DNA of 64,000 bases from Rhizobium johnstonii 3841 (GCF_000009265.1 NC_008380.1:1369501-1433500); one strand, 5' to 3'. Counted from the stretch's first letter, positions 8,219 through 17,860 are shown. The notes: generated by a model from the letters alone, not told the origin. Made by a program: numbers and translations.

Positions 8219-8506
8219 ATGCGTATGTTTCTTGCAGCAGCCTCGATCATTCTCCTCGGATTCGCCGCGCCGGCCTTCTCCCAGGCGCTTGCTGATATGG
8301 ACTATAGCGGCCGCTTCGGCGGTATGCCGCCCGGCACGGTGCCGGGGGCGGAATCCAGCAGCGGACTCGTGATTCCGTTCGATTCTGTCGAAACCGGTGA
8401 TATCAACGTCGTCATTCCGCCGGATCGACCCACGTGCCCGCGGCCCGGGACGCGTCAGTACCGCGCGGCCGAGCGCGACGGTACGCTAAGCGACGCCTGC
8501 CGCTGA
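8219..8506 (+). CDS. Small secreted protein, unknown
   Basis: 95 residues from the ATG at 8219 (AGAAGGAA ribosome binding site). A clear signal peptide, MRMFLAAASIILLGFAAPAFS, is followed by a Gly/Pro-rich mature part containing MPPGTVPGAES and two cysteines near the end (TCPRPG and DACR), possibly disulfide-bonded in the periplasm. The upstream in-frame extension to 8165 is rejected because the signal peptide must be N-terminal. No family recognised. The next gene (zwf) is convergent, 32 bases away. Confidence 0.65.
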   Translation: MRMFLAAASIILLGFAAPAFSQALADMDYSGRFGGMPPGTVPGAESSSGLVIPFDSVETGDINVVIPPDRPTCPRPGTRQYRAAERDGTLSDACR

Positions 8507-8538
8507 CGGGGTAGTCCGGGATTGGAAGGCAGAACCGT

Positions 8539-10047
8539 CTATTTGCCGTTTCTGTGCAACAAAACGCCGAGCTCATGCCACTCCCGCCTGTCGCGCTGGA
8601 TCAGTTCGTCGGCGCAGGCCGGTCCCATGCTGCCCGGCGCGTAAGCGTCAGGCACGCTCTGATCCCCAGCCCAGATGTCGAGGAAGGGTTGCACCGCCGC
8701 CCATCCGGCCTCGATGCCGTCGGCGCGCTGGAACAGCGTCTGGTCGCCGATGAAGAGATCGTAGAGCAGTGATTCATAGCCGGTCGTCTTGGCAATATCG
8801 AATTTGTCGGCATAGCGGAAATCGAGCGAGACCGGCACCGTGTCAACGGAAAGCCCCGGCGATTTGATCGAGATTTCCATGCTCATGCCCTCGTCGGGCT
8901 GCACCTGGATCACCAGCCGGTTTGGCGGCAGGCGACTATTGACCTCGGTCTCGCGAAACTGCGCAAACGGCACCGGCTGGAAGGTGATGACGATCTCGGT
9001 GTCGCGCGCCGTCAGCGCCTTGCCCGTCCTGAGATAGAAGGGCACGCCGGCCCAGCGCCAGGTATCGGCATAGAGCTTCAGCGCCACGAAGGTCTCAGTC
9101 CTGCTGTCGGGCGAGACGTCCTTGGTATCGCGATAAGCCGGAAGCTCAGTGCCATTAAGTGGGCCTGCGCCATAGGCGCCGCGCACGCCATGCGTCTTGG
9201 CCTCCTCAGGCGTATAGATGCGTAGCGCCTTCAGCACCTTGCTCTTCTCGTTGCGGATCGCTTCGGCATCGAAGCTGTTCGGCGGCTCCATGGCGATCAT
9301 CGCCAGCAGCTGGAAGAGATGGTTCGGCACCATGTCGCGCAATGCGCCGGTTGCATCATAGAATTTGCCGCGGCTGCCGACATCGACGATCTCGGTGGCG
9401 GTGATCTGCACATGGTCGATGTAGCGGTTGTTCCACAAGGACTCGATCATCATATTGGCAAAGCGCGCCGTCATCAGGTTCTGCACGGTTTCCTTGCCGA
9501 GGAAATGGTCGAGCCGGTAGACTTGGCTTTCCTCGACCTGGGCGAGGATCTGCGCATTGAGCGCCTGCGCCGAGGCGAGATCGGTTCCGAACGGCTTTTC
9601 GATCGCGACGCGGCGAAAGACGCCGTCGCTTTCATCGGTCAGCCCATGAGCGGCGAGCTTCTCGACGATCGTCCCGAAAAAGGATGGCGGGACGGCGAGA
9701 TAGAAGGCGGCATTGGCATTCGGGCCTAGCCGCTTGCCGATCTCGACGAAAATATCGTCCTTGGTGAAATCCCCGGACGTATAGGAAATGCGCCGGCGCA
9801 GGCTTTCCCAGGCTTCGTCCTTCACCCTCGGCTCTTCGCCACTCAGATGGCTGAGGAATTGGTCGAGCCGCCCGCGCAGGAACTCGTCGTCACCCGGCTC
9901 GATGCCGATGCCGAGAATCTGGAGATCCTCGCCGACCAGGCGGCTGCGCGTCAGATTGATGATCGCCGGCACCAGCAGGCGACGCGTCAGGTCTCCCGTG
10001 GCGCCGAAGATGACGAGGGTGACCGGCGGGGTAGGGGCAGCGTCCAT
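8539..10047 (-). CDS. zwf: Glucose-6-phosphate 1-dehydrogenase
   Basis: 502 residues, normal for the family. The NADP-binding motif GATGDLTRR starts at residue 15, EKPFGTD is at 150-156, and the catalytic motif RLDHFLGKE is at 178-186 with the conserved His and Lys. It oxidises glucose-6-phosphate to 6-phosphogluconolactone, feeding the Entner-Doudoroff and pentose phosphate routes. In rhizobia the main zwf usually sits with pgl and edd; this gene stands alone, so it may be a second isozyme. No regulator or ligand site is visible, and a RIME element lies directly upstream of its promoter side. Confidence 0.93.
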   Translation of the reverse strand: MDAAPTPPVTLVIFGATGDLTRRLLVPAIINLTRSRLVGEDLQILGIGIEPGDDEFLRGRLDQFLSHLSGEEPRVKDEAWESLRRRISYTSGDFTKDDIFVEIGKRLGPNANAAFYLAVPPSFFGTIVEKLAAHGLTDESDGVFRRVAIEKPFGTDLASAQALNAQILAQVEESQVYRLDHFLGKETVQNLMTARFANMMIESLWNNRYIDHVQITATEIVDVGSRGKFYDATGALRDMVPNHLFQLLAMIAMEPPNSFDAEAIRNEKSKVLKALRIYTPEEAKTHGVRGAYGAGPLNGTELPAYRDTKDVSPDSRTETFVALKLYADTWRWAGVPFYLRTGKALTARDTEIVITFQPVPFAQFRETEVNSRLPPNRLVIQVQPDEGMSMEISIKSPGLSVDTVPVSLDFRYADKFDIAKTTGYESLLYDLFIGDQTLFQRADGIEAGWAAVQPFLDIWAGDQSVPDAYAPGSMGPACADELIQRDRREWHELGVLLHRNGK

Positions 10048-10158
10048 GTGTCATCTCCTTGGATTTTCCGGCCGACTATACTGCGCGCCAGCTTTGCCGC
10101 AACATATGCAGGCGAGGGATAACAGGCATTTGACATCCTCCGGCGCCTGCGGCCGCCC

Positions 10159-10293
10159 GCCCCTCATCCGCCTGCCGGCACCTTCTCCCCGTAAACGGGG
10201 CGAAGGGACATGCCGCAACGTCTCCGTTCCCGCCAGCCTCTCGCAGGGCACGTCCCCTCTCCCTGTTTACGGGGAGAGGGTTAGGGTGAGGGC
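10159..10293. repeat. RIME-type element, copy 2
   Basis: 135 bp, opening CCCTCATCCGCCTGCCGGCA and closing GAGGGTTAGGGTGAGGG, so it is in the opposite orientation to copy 1. Contains hairpins CCCCGT-AA-ACGGGG and CTCCCTGTTTACGGGGAG. It occupies the middle of the 10048-10361 gap; the rest of the gap shows no gene. Confidence 0.85.
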
Positions 10294-10361
10294 AAGCCAC
10301 ACGGTAGGTTAGGGTGTGAGGGGCAGCCATCGACACGACCCAGCATGCCGGGCGCGGCCGA

Positions 10362-11132
10362 TTACCCTTTCACCGCCACCATGAAGATCCTCGGAAACCT
10401 GAGCAGCACCCGCCCGTCCGACATCTTGGGATAGGCCTTTTCCAACCGCTTGAGGTAATCCGTCAGAAATGCCTCGCGATGCTCTTCGCCGGCATGGGCG
10501 AGATAAGGCATCAGCCCGGTTCCCTTCACCCATTCGACGATCGCTGCAGCATCCGCCATCGGGTGATTGTAGACGGTGTGCCAGATATCGACACGCGCGG
10601 CTTTGGCGATCAGCCGGCTGTAATAGGTGGATGGCGGCGGCAGCGGCTTGCGGCGCACGCTCTTCGCCTCGAAGGCGGATTTCCACGGGCCGGCATGGGC
10701 GGTCTCCTCCATCGCCAGATGCGAGGGTTCGCCGAGATTGTCGGGCATCTGCACGGCCAGCACGCCGCCTTCGGAAAGCCCGTCCATCAGCCGGTCGAAG
10801 ATATCGAGATGATCGGGCAGCCATTGGAAGACGGCATTGGCAAACAGCAGGTCGGCGGGCTCAGTCGGCTGCCAGATGCCTAGATCGGCCTCGACGAAGG
10901 CAGTGCCTGGAAGCCGCTTGCGGGCCGCTTCCAGCATGTTCATGTCGCTGTCGACGCCGGAGACGCCGTCCGCCCCATAGCGCTCGATGATCAGTTCGGT
11001 CGAATTGCCCGGGCCGCAGCCGAGATCGATGGCATGACGAATGTTTTGCAGCGGCACCTGTGCCAACAGGTCGCGCGCTGGTCGCGTGCGCTCATCCTCG
11101 AATTTCACATATTGATTGGCGGACCATGCCAT
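10362..11132 (-). CDS. tam: Trans-aconitate 2-methyltransferase
   Basis: 256 residues from the ATG at 11132, which has AGGAG at 8-base spacing; the GTG nine bases earlier is too close to that site. [19 protein letters not shown] is the characteristic N-terminus. SAM-binding motif I is [11 protein letters not shown], and '[10 protein letters not shown]' is the following post-I signature. The enzyme methylates trans-aconitate, an inhibitor of aconitase, to its monomethyl ester in the cytosol. It sits just downstream of the remnant at 11150-11245 on the same strand; its ribosome binding site begins right after the remnant's stop codon. Confidence 0.92.
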   Translation of the reverse strand: MAWSANQYVKFEDERTRPARDLLAQVPLQNIRHAIDLGCGPGNSTELIIERYGADGVSGVDSDMNMLEAARKRLPGTAFVEADLGIWQPTEPADLLFANAVFQWLPDHLDIFDRLMDGLSEGGVLAVQMPDNLGEPSHLAMEETAHAGPWKSAFEAKSVRRKPLPPPSTYYSRLIAKAARVDIWHTVYNHPMADAAAIVEWVKGTGLMPYLAHAGEEHREAFLTDYLKRLEKAYPKMSDGRVLLRFPRIFMVAVKG

Positions 11133-11149
11133 GGCGTTCACTCCTGCTG

Positions 11150-11245
11150 TCAGGCCACATCGTCCATGTGGTGGATGCGGATCTTGTCGATGTTACGGCC
11201 GTCGAGATTGACGACTTCTCAGGCGAAGTCGCCGGCGACGAAGCT
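11150..11245 (-). pseudogene. C-terminal remnant of a second CNNM/CorC-type gene
   Basis: Directly behind the stop codon of the intact gene (11246-12520), and in the same frame, the DNA reads SFVAGDFA, a stop, then [20 protein letters not shown] and VA, then TGA. This matches the end of CorC_HlyC domains, and the intact gene itself has GESFTRDGW and FEVVDLDGRRVDKILVSAE. So about 31 codons of a paralogous 3' end survive, with one nonsense codon at 11219-11221. It looks like what is left of a resident copy after replacement or recombination with the gene now upstream. Confidence 0.7.
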
Positions 11246-12520
11246 TCACTCAGCCGACACAAGTATTTTGTCCACGCGCCTCCCGTCGAGATCGACGACT
11301 TCAAAGCGCCATCCATCTCTCGTGAAGCTCTCGCCCAATTCCGGCAGATGTTTCAACTCTTCCAACACCAGGCCAGCGACCGTCTGATATTCCAAATCGC
11401 CATCGAGCCTGAGGTTTAGGAATTCAGCGAACTCGTCAATTGGCGTCCAGCCCGACACGAGATAAGACCCGTCGTCTCGACGAGCGATGGCCTGTTCATC
11501 GACAGGCCCCTCCTGGAGAGCCCCCATGATTGCTTCCAAAATGTCACCTGACGAGACAACCCCCTCGAAGTGGCCGTACTCGTCGAAAACCAGCACCATG
11601 TGAACGGGCGATTTCCTGATTGCTTCAATCACATTGATGGCAGTTGAAAGGTCTGAAACCACCGGGACGTCTTGCGTCAGAGCCTTGATGTCGGCACTGC
11701 CGTGTTCGGACATCGAGTCGTAGAAGTCCTTGACCGGAAGGATGCCGATCACCTCGTCCGAACTGCCTTTTCGAACGGGCAACCGCGACCGCTTCGTCCT
11801 GTGCAACTGGGTCCGAATTTCATCAAGGCTGTCGTCGATATCAATAATTTCGACGTCCCGTCGTGGCGTCATAAGCGCTCGGGCGGTGCGGTCCGCCAGC
11901 CGCATGACACCTGATATCATCGCGGACTCTTCGCTTTCGATAACTCCAGCCGACTGCGCCTCGGCCAGAACAGTTTTGATCTCTGCGTCAGAGACATTGT
12001 CGCCACCTTTTCCTGCCTGGCCCAAGAGCTTCAGTACAAGGTTTCCGGAGGCGTTTAGAAGCCACACGAGTGGCAGCGCGATTTTTGAAAGGACCGCCAT
12101 GGCTGGTGCGACCTTGGCCGCAACCGCTTCGGGTTCCCGTAGTGCGATCTGCTTCGGAACAAGTTCGCCGATGATCAACGAAAGATATGTGATTGCCACA
12201 ACGACCGAACCTACGCCAAGGGCATCAGCGGCCGTCGATGACATCCCCTGGGCTTCTAGCCATCCGCTCAGGCGGCCGCCGAGCGTGGCCCCTGAGAAAG
12301 CGCCGGATAGAACGCCGACCAGCGTGATGCCGATCTGCACCGTAGAGAGAAAACGACCGGGATTTTCGGCAAGTTTGATCGCTTGAGCTGCACCCTTGCT
12401 TCCATTGTCGGAGAGAACTTTTAGGCGGGCTGTTCGAGAAGACACAACGGCCAGCTCAGACATGGCGAGCACACCATTCAGGATGGTGAGAAACGCCACA
12501 ATTCCAATTTCCAGAAACAC
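11246..12520 (-). CDS. CNNM / CBS-pair / CorC_HlyC membrane protein (hemolysin family)
   Basis: 424 residues. An N-terminal CNNM (DUF21) transmembrane domain carries FLTILNGVLAMSELAVVSSR, then hydrophobic segments through about residue 150. A tandem CBS pair follows (MTPRRDVEIIDIDDS; 'PVHMVLVFDEYGHFEGVVSS'), then the CorC_HlyC transporter-associated domain at the C-terminus. Family members are linked to magnesium or cobalt transport and stress tolerance, and the 'hemolysin' label is historical. Start is a GTG at 12520 after AGGG. Codon use and base composition look AT-richer than neighbours (by eye), and the 3' end abuts a paralogue remnant, so horizontal origin is plausible. Confidence 0.88.
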   Translation of the reverse strand: MFLEIGIVAFLTILNGVLAMSELAVVSSRTARLKVLSDNGSKGAAQAIKLAENPGRFLSTVQIGITLVGVLSGAFSGATLGGRLSGWLEAQGMSSTAADALGVGSVVVAITYLSLIIGELVPKQIALREPEAVAAKVAPAMAVLSKIALPLVWLLNASGNLVLKLLGQAGKGGDNVSDAEIKTVLAEAQSAGVIESEESAMISGVMRLADRTARALMTPRRDVEIIDIDDSLDEIRTQLHRTKRSRLPVRKGSSDEVIGILPVKDFYDSMSEHGSADIKALTQDVPVVSDLSTAINVIEAIRKSPVHMVLVFDEYGHFEGVVSSGDILEAIMGALQEGPVDEQAIARRDDGSYLVSGWTPIDEFAEFLNLRLDGDLEYQTVAGLVLEELKHLPELGESFTRDGWRFEVVDLDGRRVDKILVSAE

Positions 12521-13203
12521 AGGGACCCTATTCGTTGAGGTTGTAATGCCGCATTCGTCAGGCGAAGCGGCGAGGCATTCGAAGGGATGCTCTATATACG
12601 CATATACGCATCGCCTATTTCCATCATCGTGTTGACATCAGTGCGGGTTCCATCAGGCCGCTCCTTTGAAGTGAATGTCATGGGCCATCGTTAAAACCGG
12701 GTAGGCCCCGCGGCCGCCCGTCATCGACAATGGTCTGGGAAGCGGCCCTCTCTGCGGGAGCCTTGATATGCCTGAGGCGAGGCGGAGGTCATCGCACCGT
12801 CTACAATGGTCGCCTGCTTCCTCGGCCGGGAGATCCCGGTTGGAAGGGGAGGAGCTTGTACTGGATGGGTCGCTGTCAGGCATGTCGCAATTTTGACGGT
12901 GAAACAGTGCCAACGCAAGAGGCGCAGGGCGAAAATCCTTATAGCGTCTTGATGTGACAGTTTCGCCAACGGCAGCAAGCACAGCATTTGCGCGTCTTAA
13001 AAGAGGCGCAGCAGGCTGCCCGGTCATAGGTAAAGCTGGCGCAATACACCGTAAATTAACAGCCGCTCCGTATTTTCTTTAAATTGCGAACGATTTCCGT
13101 GACGTGCAGCCATGTCCTGAAATCAGTTCTCGGTCAGGGGGAAGCCGGGACGGAATAGATCGGTGCGCGATCGACGACCTGCCCGCTCGAGGAGGTTAAG
13201 CGC
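12521..13203. other. 683-base intergenic stretch without a supported gene
   Basis: Lies between the divergent starts of the CNNM gene (minus) and the chemoreceptor gene (plus). On the minus strand a short ORF ending at 12653 carries AAAGGAG in its last codons and its TGA overlaps an ATG (TGATG) of a nine-codon ORF (MEPALMSTR), an arrangement like a coupled leader. Two copies of ACCATTGT(A/C)GA occur about 75 bases apart, and the direct repeat TATACGCATATACGCAT lies at about 12593-12609. I recognise no tRNA, riboswitch or known small RNA here. Confidence 0.4.
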
Positions 13204-15585
13204 ATGCAGTTCAAATCGGCTACTGGACGCAACATTTTTTCCGTGGCGGCCTGCGGTGTCATCGCGACGATCGCGGCATCGGGCGTTCTTTTTTACATCG
13301 CCTACAACGATATGCGCAAATCGAGCCTCGACGAGATGCTGCAGATCGCTGCTGCCAATGCGCTCAACGTCGAGAAATCCATGAGCGTTGCGCTCGGTAT
13401 CGTCAATGCGTTGGAAACGTCGCTGTCGACGATGAAGGACGGCGGAAGCGCCAATCGTGCTGCTGCCGACGACCTGCTGAAGAACATGCTGCAGGACAAT
13501 CCGATGGCGCTCGGTGTTTGGACCGGCTGGGAACCGAATGCCTTTGACGGCAAGGACAAGGATTTCGTCGGCAAGGAAGGCCACGACACGACCGGTCGCT
13601 ACGTGCCTTACTGGGTCCGCAGTGGCGACAAGATCCAGCACACGCCGCTGGTCGACTATGCCGTATCGGGCGCCGGCGATTACTACCAGCTGCCCTTTAC
13701 CCAGAAAAAGGCCGTGGTCATCGAACCTTATGTTTACGCGGTCGACGGCAAGGACGTGCTGATGACCTCGGTCGCCAAGCCGATCATGGTCGACGGCAAA
13801 GCGCTCGGCGTTGCCGGCATGGATATTTCGCTCGACGACGCCAACAAGGCGATCTCGGCAGTCCACCCGATGGAGACCGGCTATCTTAGCCTGGTGACCG
13901 GCGCCGGCAGCATCATCAGCCATCCCTCCGCCGAGCTCGCAGGCAAGAATATCAAGGACGGCGGTGATTTGACCGCCGGCTGGGATCAGTTGATCGCCAA
14001 GCCCGGCGTCGCGCGGGAGATCGCAGCGCGGGACGGCAAGACCTATTTCTCGGTCGCCTATCCGGTAAAGTTGACGACTGACCTGAACTGGTACGCCGTC
14101 GTCTCGGTGCCGAAATCCACCGTCTTTGCCCAGCTCGACAACATGGCCTGGAGCGCCGTTGCGATCACCGCCATCGCGGCTCTCCTGCTCGGTCTTTCAG
14201 GCTGGCTCATCGCCCGCAAATTCATCCGCCGCATAGAGGGCGTGATCGCCGAGACCGATCGCATCGCCCATGGCCAGCTCGACGTGCAATTGAGCGACAA
14301 GAATGCCAAGGACGAAATCGGCGACCTCTCGCGTTCCCTCGCCATCCTGCTGGAAAGCAATCGCCAGAAGATCAAGCTCGAAGCCGATGCGGAAACCTCC
14401 CGGGCCCGCGAAGAGGTCGAACGGCAGGAACGTTCCGTCCATCATGCCGCCCGTGAGGATTCGATCAAGTTCGCGGTCAGCGAACTCGGCAACGGACTGG
14501 CCAGCCTTTCGAATGGAGACATGACCATCCGGCTGGAAAAGCCGTTTGCCGACTCGCTTGACGAAATCCGCGTCGATTTCAACGCGTCCGTCGAAAAGCT
14601 TCAGGCAGCCCTGATTTCCTTCTCCGAAAACGCCGCCGTCATCCAGGCGGGTTCTGAAGAAATCCGCTCCGGCGCCGACGATCTCGCTCGCCGCACAGAA
14701 CAGCAGGCCGCCTCCGTCGAGGAGACTGCCGCCGCGCTCGAGCAGATCACCACCTCTATCAAGGACTCCACTCTTCGCGCCGAGGAAGCGGGCGCGCTCG
14801 TCAGCCGCACCAAGGATGGTGCGGAAAAGTCTGGAGAGGTCGTGCGCAATGCCGTCGACGCCATGACCGGCATCGAGCAATCCTCGCAGTCGATCTCCAA
14901 CATCATCGGCGTGATCGACGATATTGCCTTCCAGACCAATCTGCTGGCCCTTAATGCAGGTGTAGAAGCGGCGCGTGCAGGGGAGGCCGGCAAGGGCTTC
15001 GCCGTTGTCGCACAGGAAGTGCGTGAACTCGCGCAGCGTTCGGCGACGGCCGCCAAGGAGATCAAGGCGCTGATCACCTCGTCCGGCGACCAGGTCAAGC
15101 GTGGCGTCGATCTCGTCGGCCAGACCGGCAAGGCGCTGCAGGCGATCGTTGCCGAAGTCCAGCAGATCAACAGCAATGTCCAGGCGGTCGTCCAGGCCGC
15201 CCGCGAACAGTCGACGGGTCTCTTGGAGATCAACACGGCGGTCAACCAGATGGACCAGTCGACCCAGAAGAATGCCGCAATGGTCGAGGAATCGAACGCC
15301 GCCTCGCACACGCTGGTGACGGAAGTATCTGCCCTTTCAGAGCGTCTGGCACAGTTCAATCTCGGCCAGACGGCCAACGCGGCTCCTGCCGCCAGGACGA
15401 CTGCCAAGCCGTTGGCACGCCCGGTCGCGGCGACGCTTGCGGCGCGCAGACCGGTTCCCGCGTCGGCCACCGACCATGCCAGGCCCGCTCCCTCGCCGGC
15501 GCGCGCACTCGGCGGCAAGCTCGCAGCCGCCTTCGGCACCTCAGCCGCACCGGCTTCGACCGAGGGCAACTGGGAAGAGTTCTAG
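13204..15585 (+). CDS. Methyl-accepting chemotaxis protein with dCache sensor
   Basis: 793 residues. TM1 (about 12-33) is followed by a periplasmic double-Cache domain (about 40-310), TM2 (about 315-337), a HAMP domain (about 338-391) and a second HAMP-like helix pair. The cytoplasmic signalling domain has the invariant hairpin tip [20 protein letters not shown] and [19 protein letters not shown]. The chain ends in NWEEF, a pentapeptide tether for CheR/CheB, after an Ala/Pro-rich flexible linker. It senses an unidentified ligand in the periplasm and signals to CheA/CheW. Ligand class cannot be assigned; the GRYVPYW segment is in the region that binds ligand in this fold. It is monocistronic, with no che genes in the window. 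Confidence 0.93.
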   Translation: MQFKSATGRNIFSVAACGVIATIAASGVLFYIAYNDMRKSSLDEMLQIAAANALNVEKSMSVALGIVNALETSLSTMKDGGSANRAAADDLLKNMLQDNPMALGVWTGWEPNAFDGKDKDFVGKEGHDTTGRYVPYWVRSGDKIQHTPLVDYAVSGAGDYYQLPFTQKKAVVIEPYVYAVDGKDVLMTSVAKPIMVDGKALGVAGMDISLDDANKAISAVHPMETGYLSLVTGAGSIISHPSAELAGKNIKDGGDLTAGWDQLIAKPGVAREIAARDGKTYFSVAYPVKLTTDLNWYAVVSVPKSTVFAQLDNMAWSAVAITAIAALLLGLSGWLIARKFIRRIEGVIAETDRIAHGQLDVQLSDKNAKDEIGDLSRSLAILLESNRQKIKLEADAETSRAREEVERQERSVHHAAREDSIKFAVSELGNGLASLSNGDMTIRLEKPFADSLDEIRVDFNASVEKLQAALISFSENAAVIQAGSEEIRSGADDLARRTEQQAASVEETAAALEQITTSIKDSTLRAEEAGALVSRTKDGAEKSGEVVRNAVDAMTGIEQSSQSISNIIGVIDDIAFQTNLLALNAGVEAARAGEAGKGFAVVAQEVRELAQRSATAAKEIKALITSSGDQVKRGVDLVGQTGKALQAIVAEVQQINSNVQAVVQAAREQSTGLLEINTAVNQMDQSTQKNAAMVEESNAASHTLVTEVSALSERLAQFNLGQTANAAPAARTTAKPLARPVAATLAARRPVPASATDHARPAPSPARALGGKLAAAFGTSAAPASTEGNWEEF

Positions 15586-15741
15586 ACACTCCACACGCGT
15601 CCTCGACGGCGGCAGACATTGTTTTCCTCCAGCGGACAGAGCTGCAAGGACAGGACGCGTTCAATTTTGATTTGAAAGCATTCAATATCTCGCGCTAGGG
15701 TCACACAAACCAGCATAAGCGCAAAGTCCTCGGAGTTGCCG

Positions 15742-16305
15742 ATGACGTTTCCCAATCCCTCTGCCGCCTTTGACCGCATGCTCATCATGGGCAATGGCGG
15801 CGCGGGTAAAACATGGCTCGCCTGTCGTATCGCTGAGCAGCTTCACCATCCGGTTGTCCACCTTGATGACATGCATTGGGAGCCGGGGCGCTACGGTATC
15901 GATCGCGACAGGGCGTTGCGGGATGAGATGGTCATGGCAGCGGCCGAGGGCGACGCCTGGGTCATGGAGGGCGTTTACGGGCAATTGGTGAACATGGTCC
16001 TCAACCGCACGACGATCCTGGTCTGGATTGATCTGCCGGAGGAGGAATGCATCGCCAACATCAAGCTGCGAGGCATCCAAGGCGGCGAGACGGCAACGCA
16101 ATTCGATGGCCTTTTGAACTGGGTGGCCGAATACCGGAGTAGAACGAACAACTGGAATTCATTCGAGACGCACGCGCGATTGTTCTCGGTCTTTTCCCGT
16201 CCGAAATTCCTGTTGTCGAACCGTGAGGCCGTCACCGATTTTGCCGACCGGTTGTCCACCAGCATCAACGAGGCCGCCGATGAACGAGCCCAGATTTCCG
16301 AATGA
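15742..16305 (+). CDS. P-loop nucleotide/adenylate kinase-like protein (FlaR/topology-modulation type)
   Basis: 187 residues. Start ATG 15742 has GGAG six bases upstream; the TTG at 15736 is rejected. Walker A is GNGGAGKT and the Asp pair HLDDMHWEPG follows, the pattern of the FlaR-like / DNA topology modulation group of P-loop kinases. A lid segment (RGIQGGE) and basic C-terminal helices are visible. Substrate is unknown. The 3' end overlaps the next gene by 26 bases, so the two are translationally coupled. Confidence 0.75.
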   Translation: MTFPNPSAAFDRMLIMGNGGAGKTWLACRIAEQLHHPVVHLDDMHWEPGRYGIDRDRALRDEMVMAAAEGDAWVMEGVYGQLVNMVLNRTTILVWIDLPEEECIANIKLRGIQGGETATQFDGLLNWVAEYRSRTNNWNSFETHARLFSVFSRPKFLLSNREAVTDFADRLSTSINEAADERAQISE

Positions 16306-16756
16306 CGAGCGCGAAGACCCCTGGATCGTCGTCCAGGTGTCTTCGGATGAACACTGGAACGCCTACCACGACATCCGCCGCGCTGTCCTCTTCGAGGCCC
16401 GCGAGTTGATTGGCTATGATGCAAACCATCCCGATGATCGAAGGGATGGACATTTCCCTTTGCTGCTTTTGCTCGAAAATACGCCGGTCGGTGCGGCTCG
16501 CCTCGATCTGATGGACGATGCGGCGGCGTGGGTGCGAACCGTCGCGATCAGCGCGGAATGCCAGGGAAAGGGGTACGGGCGGACGCTCATGGCAGGCCTC
16601 GAAAAATTGGCATCACAACACGGGGTCAAGAGGTTGCTTGTGAATGCGGCGCGAGACGCCGTGGGATTCTACGGCGCGCTCGGGTGGACCGTCGTTGAGG
16701 CCGGTGGTGAAACCCCGGTGCTGACTAAGGAATTGCGAACCGGGCCTCAATGGTGA
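16280..16756 (+). CDS. GNAT family N-acetyltransferase
   Basis: 158 residues. The acetyl-CoA binding motif A is visible as ISAECQGKGYGRTLMAGLE (QxxGxG/A), followed by the beta-bulge strand KRLLVNAARDAVGFYGALGW that ends the domain. The N-terminal start at 16280 lies inside the previous gene (26-base overlap). The acceptor substrate is not predictable; the size and motif arrangement suit a small-molecule acetyltransferase. It probably shares an mRNA with the upstream kinase and possibly the kinase at 16824. Confidence 0.82.
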   Translation: MNEPRFPNDEREDPWIVVQVSSDEHWNAYHDIRRAVLFEARELIGYDANHPDDRRDGHFPLLLLLENTPVGAARLDLMDDAAAWVRTVAISAECQGKGYGRTLMAGLEKLASQHGVKRLLVNAARDAVGFYGALGWTVVEAGGETPVLTKELRTGPQW

Positions 16757-16823
16757 AGTATTGCGCTGACCGCGAGCTGCTCTGACGTTCTCGTGGAGCC
16801 TCTCCAAAAACGACGAGGTCACG

Positions 16824-17333
16824 ATGCTCATTATCTTCGGTGGTCTGCCTGGCAGTGGAAAGACGACGATTGCCCGCGCCTTGGCTGAGCGGTTGAATGC
16901 GGTCCATGTGCGCGTCGATACCATCGAGCAGGCAATCCGTGCCTCCGGAATTGCCGATGATGCCGGGCCTGCAGGCTATATCGTGGCTTACGGTATTGCC
17001 GGAGACAATCTGACCCTTGGCAGGACTGTCATTGCCGACTCCGTCAACTCGCTTCGGATAACCCGGTCGGCGTGGCTTTCGGTCGCACAAGCGGCTGGGG
17101 TGACGGCGGCGGAGGTCGAGGTCATTTGCTCGGACAAAGCCGAGCACCGCAACCGTGTCGAAACGCGCCTCACTGACGTCGAAGGTCTGGTGAAGCCGAC
17201 ATGGCAAGAGACTTCCGAAAGAGCCTATGACGAATGGCACGATGCGATCGTCATCGATACGGCTTGGAAAACGGTCGACGCCGTTTTGGATGAACTGGTG
17301 AGCCGATTGAAATCGGCCCCGCCAAATGCCTAG
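16824..17333 (+). CDS. AAA/zeta-toxin-like P-loop kinase
   Basis: 169 residues. Walker A GGLPGSGKTT lies at the very N-terminus, followed by 'HVRVDTIEQAIR', typical of zeta-toxin/AAA_33 small-molecule or nucleotide kinases (the Asp is the expected substrate-side base). The central 'VIADSVNSLRITRSAW' region fits the same group. No antitoxin partner is next to it, so a toxin role is not supported. It lies 67 bases after the GNAT gene on the same strand and may be co-transcribed. Confidence 0.75.
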   Translation: MLIIFGGLPGSGKTTIARALAERLNAVHVRVDTIEQAIRASGIADDAGPAGYIVAYGIAGDNLTLGRTVIADSVNSLRITRSAWLSVAQAAGVTAAEVEVICSDKAEHRNRVETRLTDVEGLVKPTWQETSERAYDEWHDAIVIDTAWKTVDAVLDELVSRLKSAPPNA

Positions 17334-17392
17334 CATAACCGACGAAGGAACGCATGATGTCGTCCGAAAAACGACACCACGCGCTCGCGCCG

Positions 17393-17860
17393 TCACGCCG
17401 CGAGGATGGTGATCCCGTAGGCATTGGCGGCCGCCGTCATGCGGGCGATGGTTTCGGCTGAAGGGCTGGCTTTTGGTGGCTCGGTTGCGCCTTCCGCTTC
17501 GATGAACTCGGCCATGTCCCGATCGACGATCGCAGAAAAGACCACGGGGGCGGTTCCGCGGTTGGAATAGCCGTGCACCATGAAGGGCGGGATGGTGACG
17601 ATGTCGCCGGCGCTGGCCTCGATCTCTTCGGGGCCGCTGTCGCTCAGGCGCCAGATCGTCAGGTTTCCCTCGAGGATGCGGAACACTTCAGGGCTCGCAT
17701 GCGCATGTTTCGGCGTCCGGCTGCCTGATGGCACGGTGACGTCGAAGAGATTGAGCCAGGTTCCGCTGATCCGCAGCCGCCGCTCGACCCGATCACCGAG
17801 GACGAAAAACCGCTTGGCCTCGTCGCTGGCAGGCATTTTCACAAATGAGTTGGACATCAT
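17393..17860 (-). CDS. Cupin-domain protein
   Basis: 155 residues. The small beta-barrel cupin motifs are present: motif 1 'TPKHAHASPEVFRILEG' with a His-x-His and a Glu for metal, and motif 2 PPFMVHGYSNRG. The N-terminus MMSNSFVKMPASDEAKRFFV is not a signal peptide. The fold allows dioxygenase, isomerase or sensor roles; nothing here fixes one. It faces the P-loop kinase gene tail to tail and its upstream region is the long spacer 17861-18279. Confidence 0.75.
   Translation of the reverse strand: MMSNSFVKMPASDEAKRFFVLGDRVERRLRISGTWLNLFDVTVPSGSRTPKHAHASPEVFRILEGNLTIWRLSDSGPEEIEASAGDIVTIPPFMVHGYSNRGTAPVVFSAIVDRDMAEFIEAEGATEPPKASPSAETIARMTAAANAYGITILAA

Noticed and set aside
16824..17333. Zeta-toxin assignment for the P-loop kinase
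   Set aside because: No epsilon-like antitoxin gene lies next to it; the fold alone does not show a toxin.
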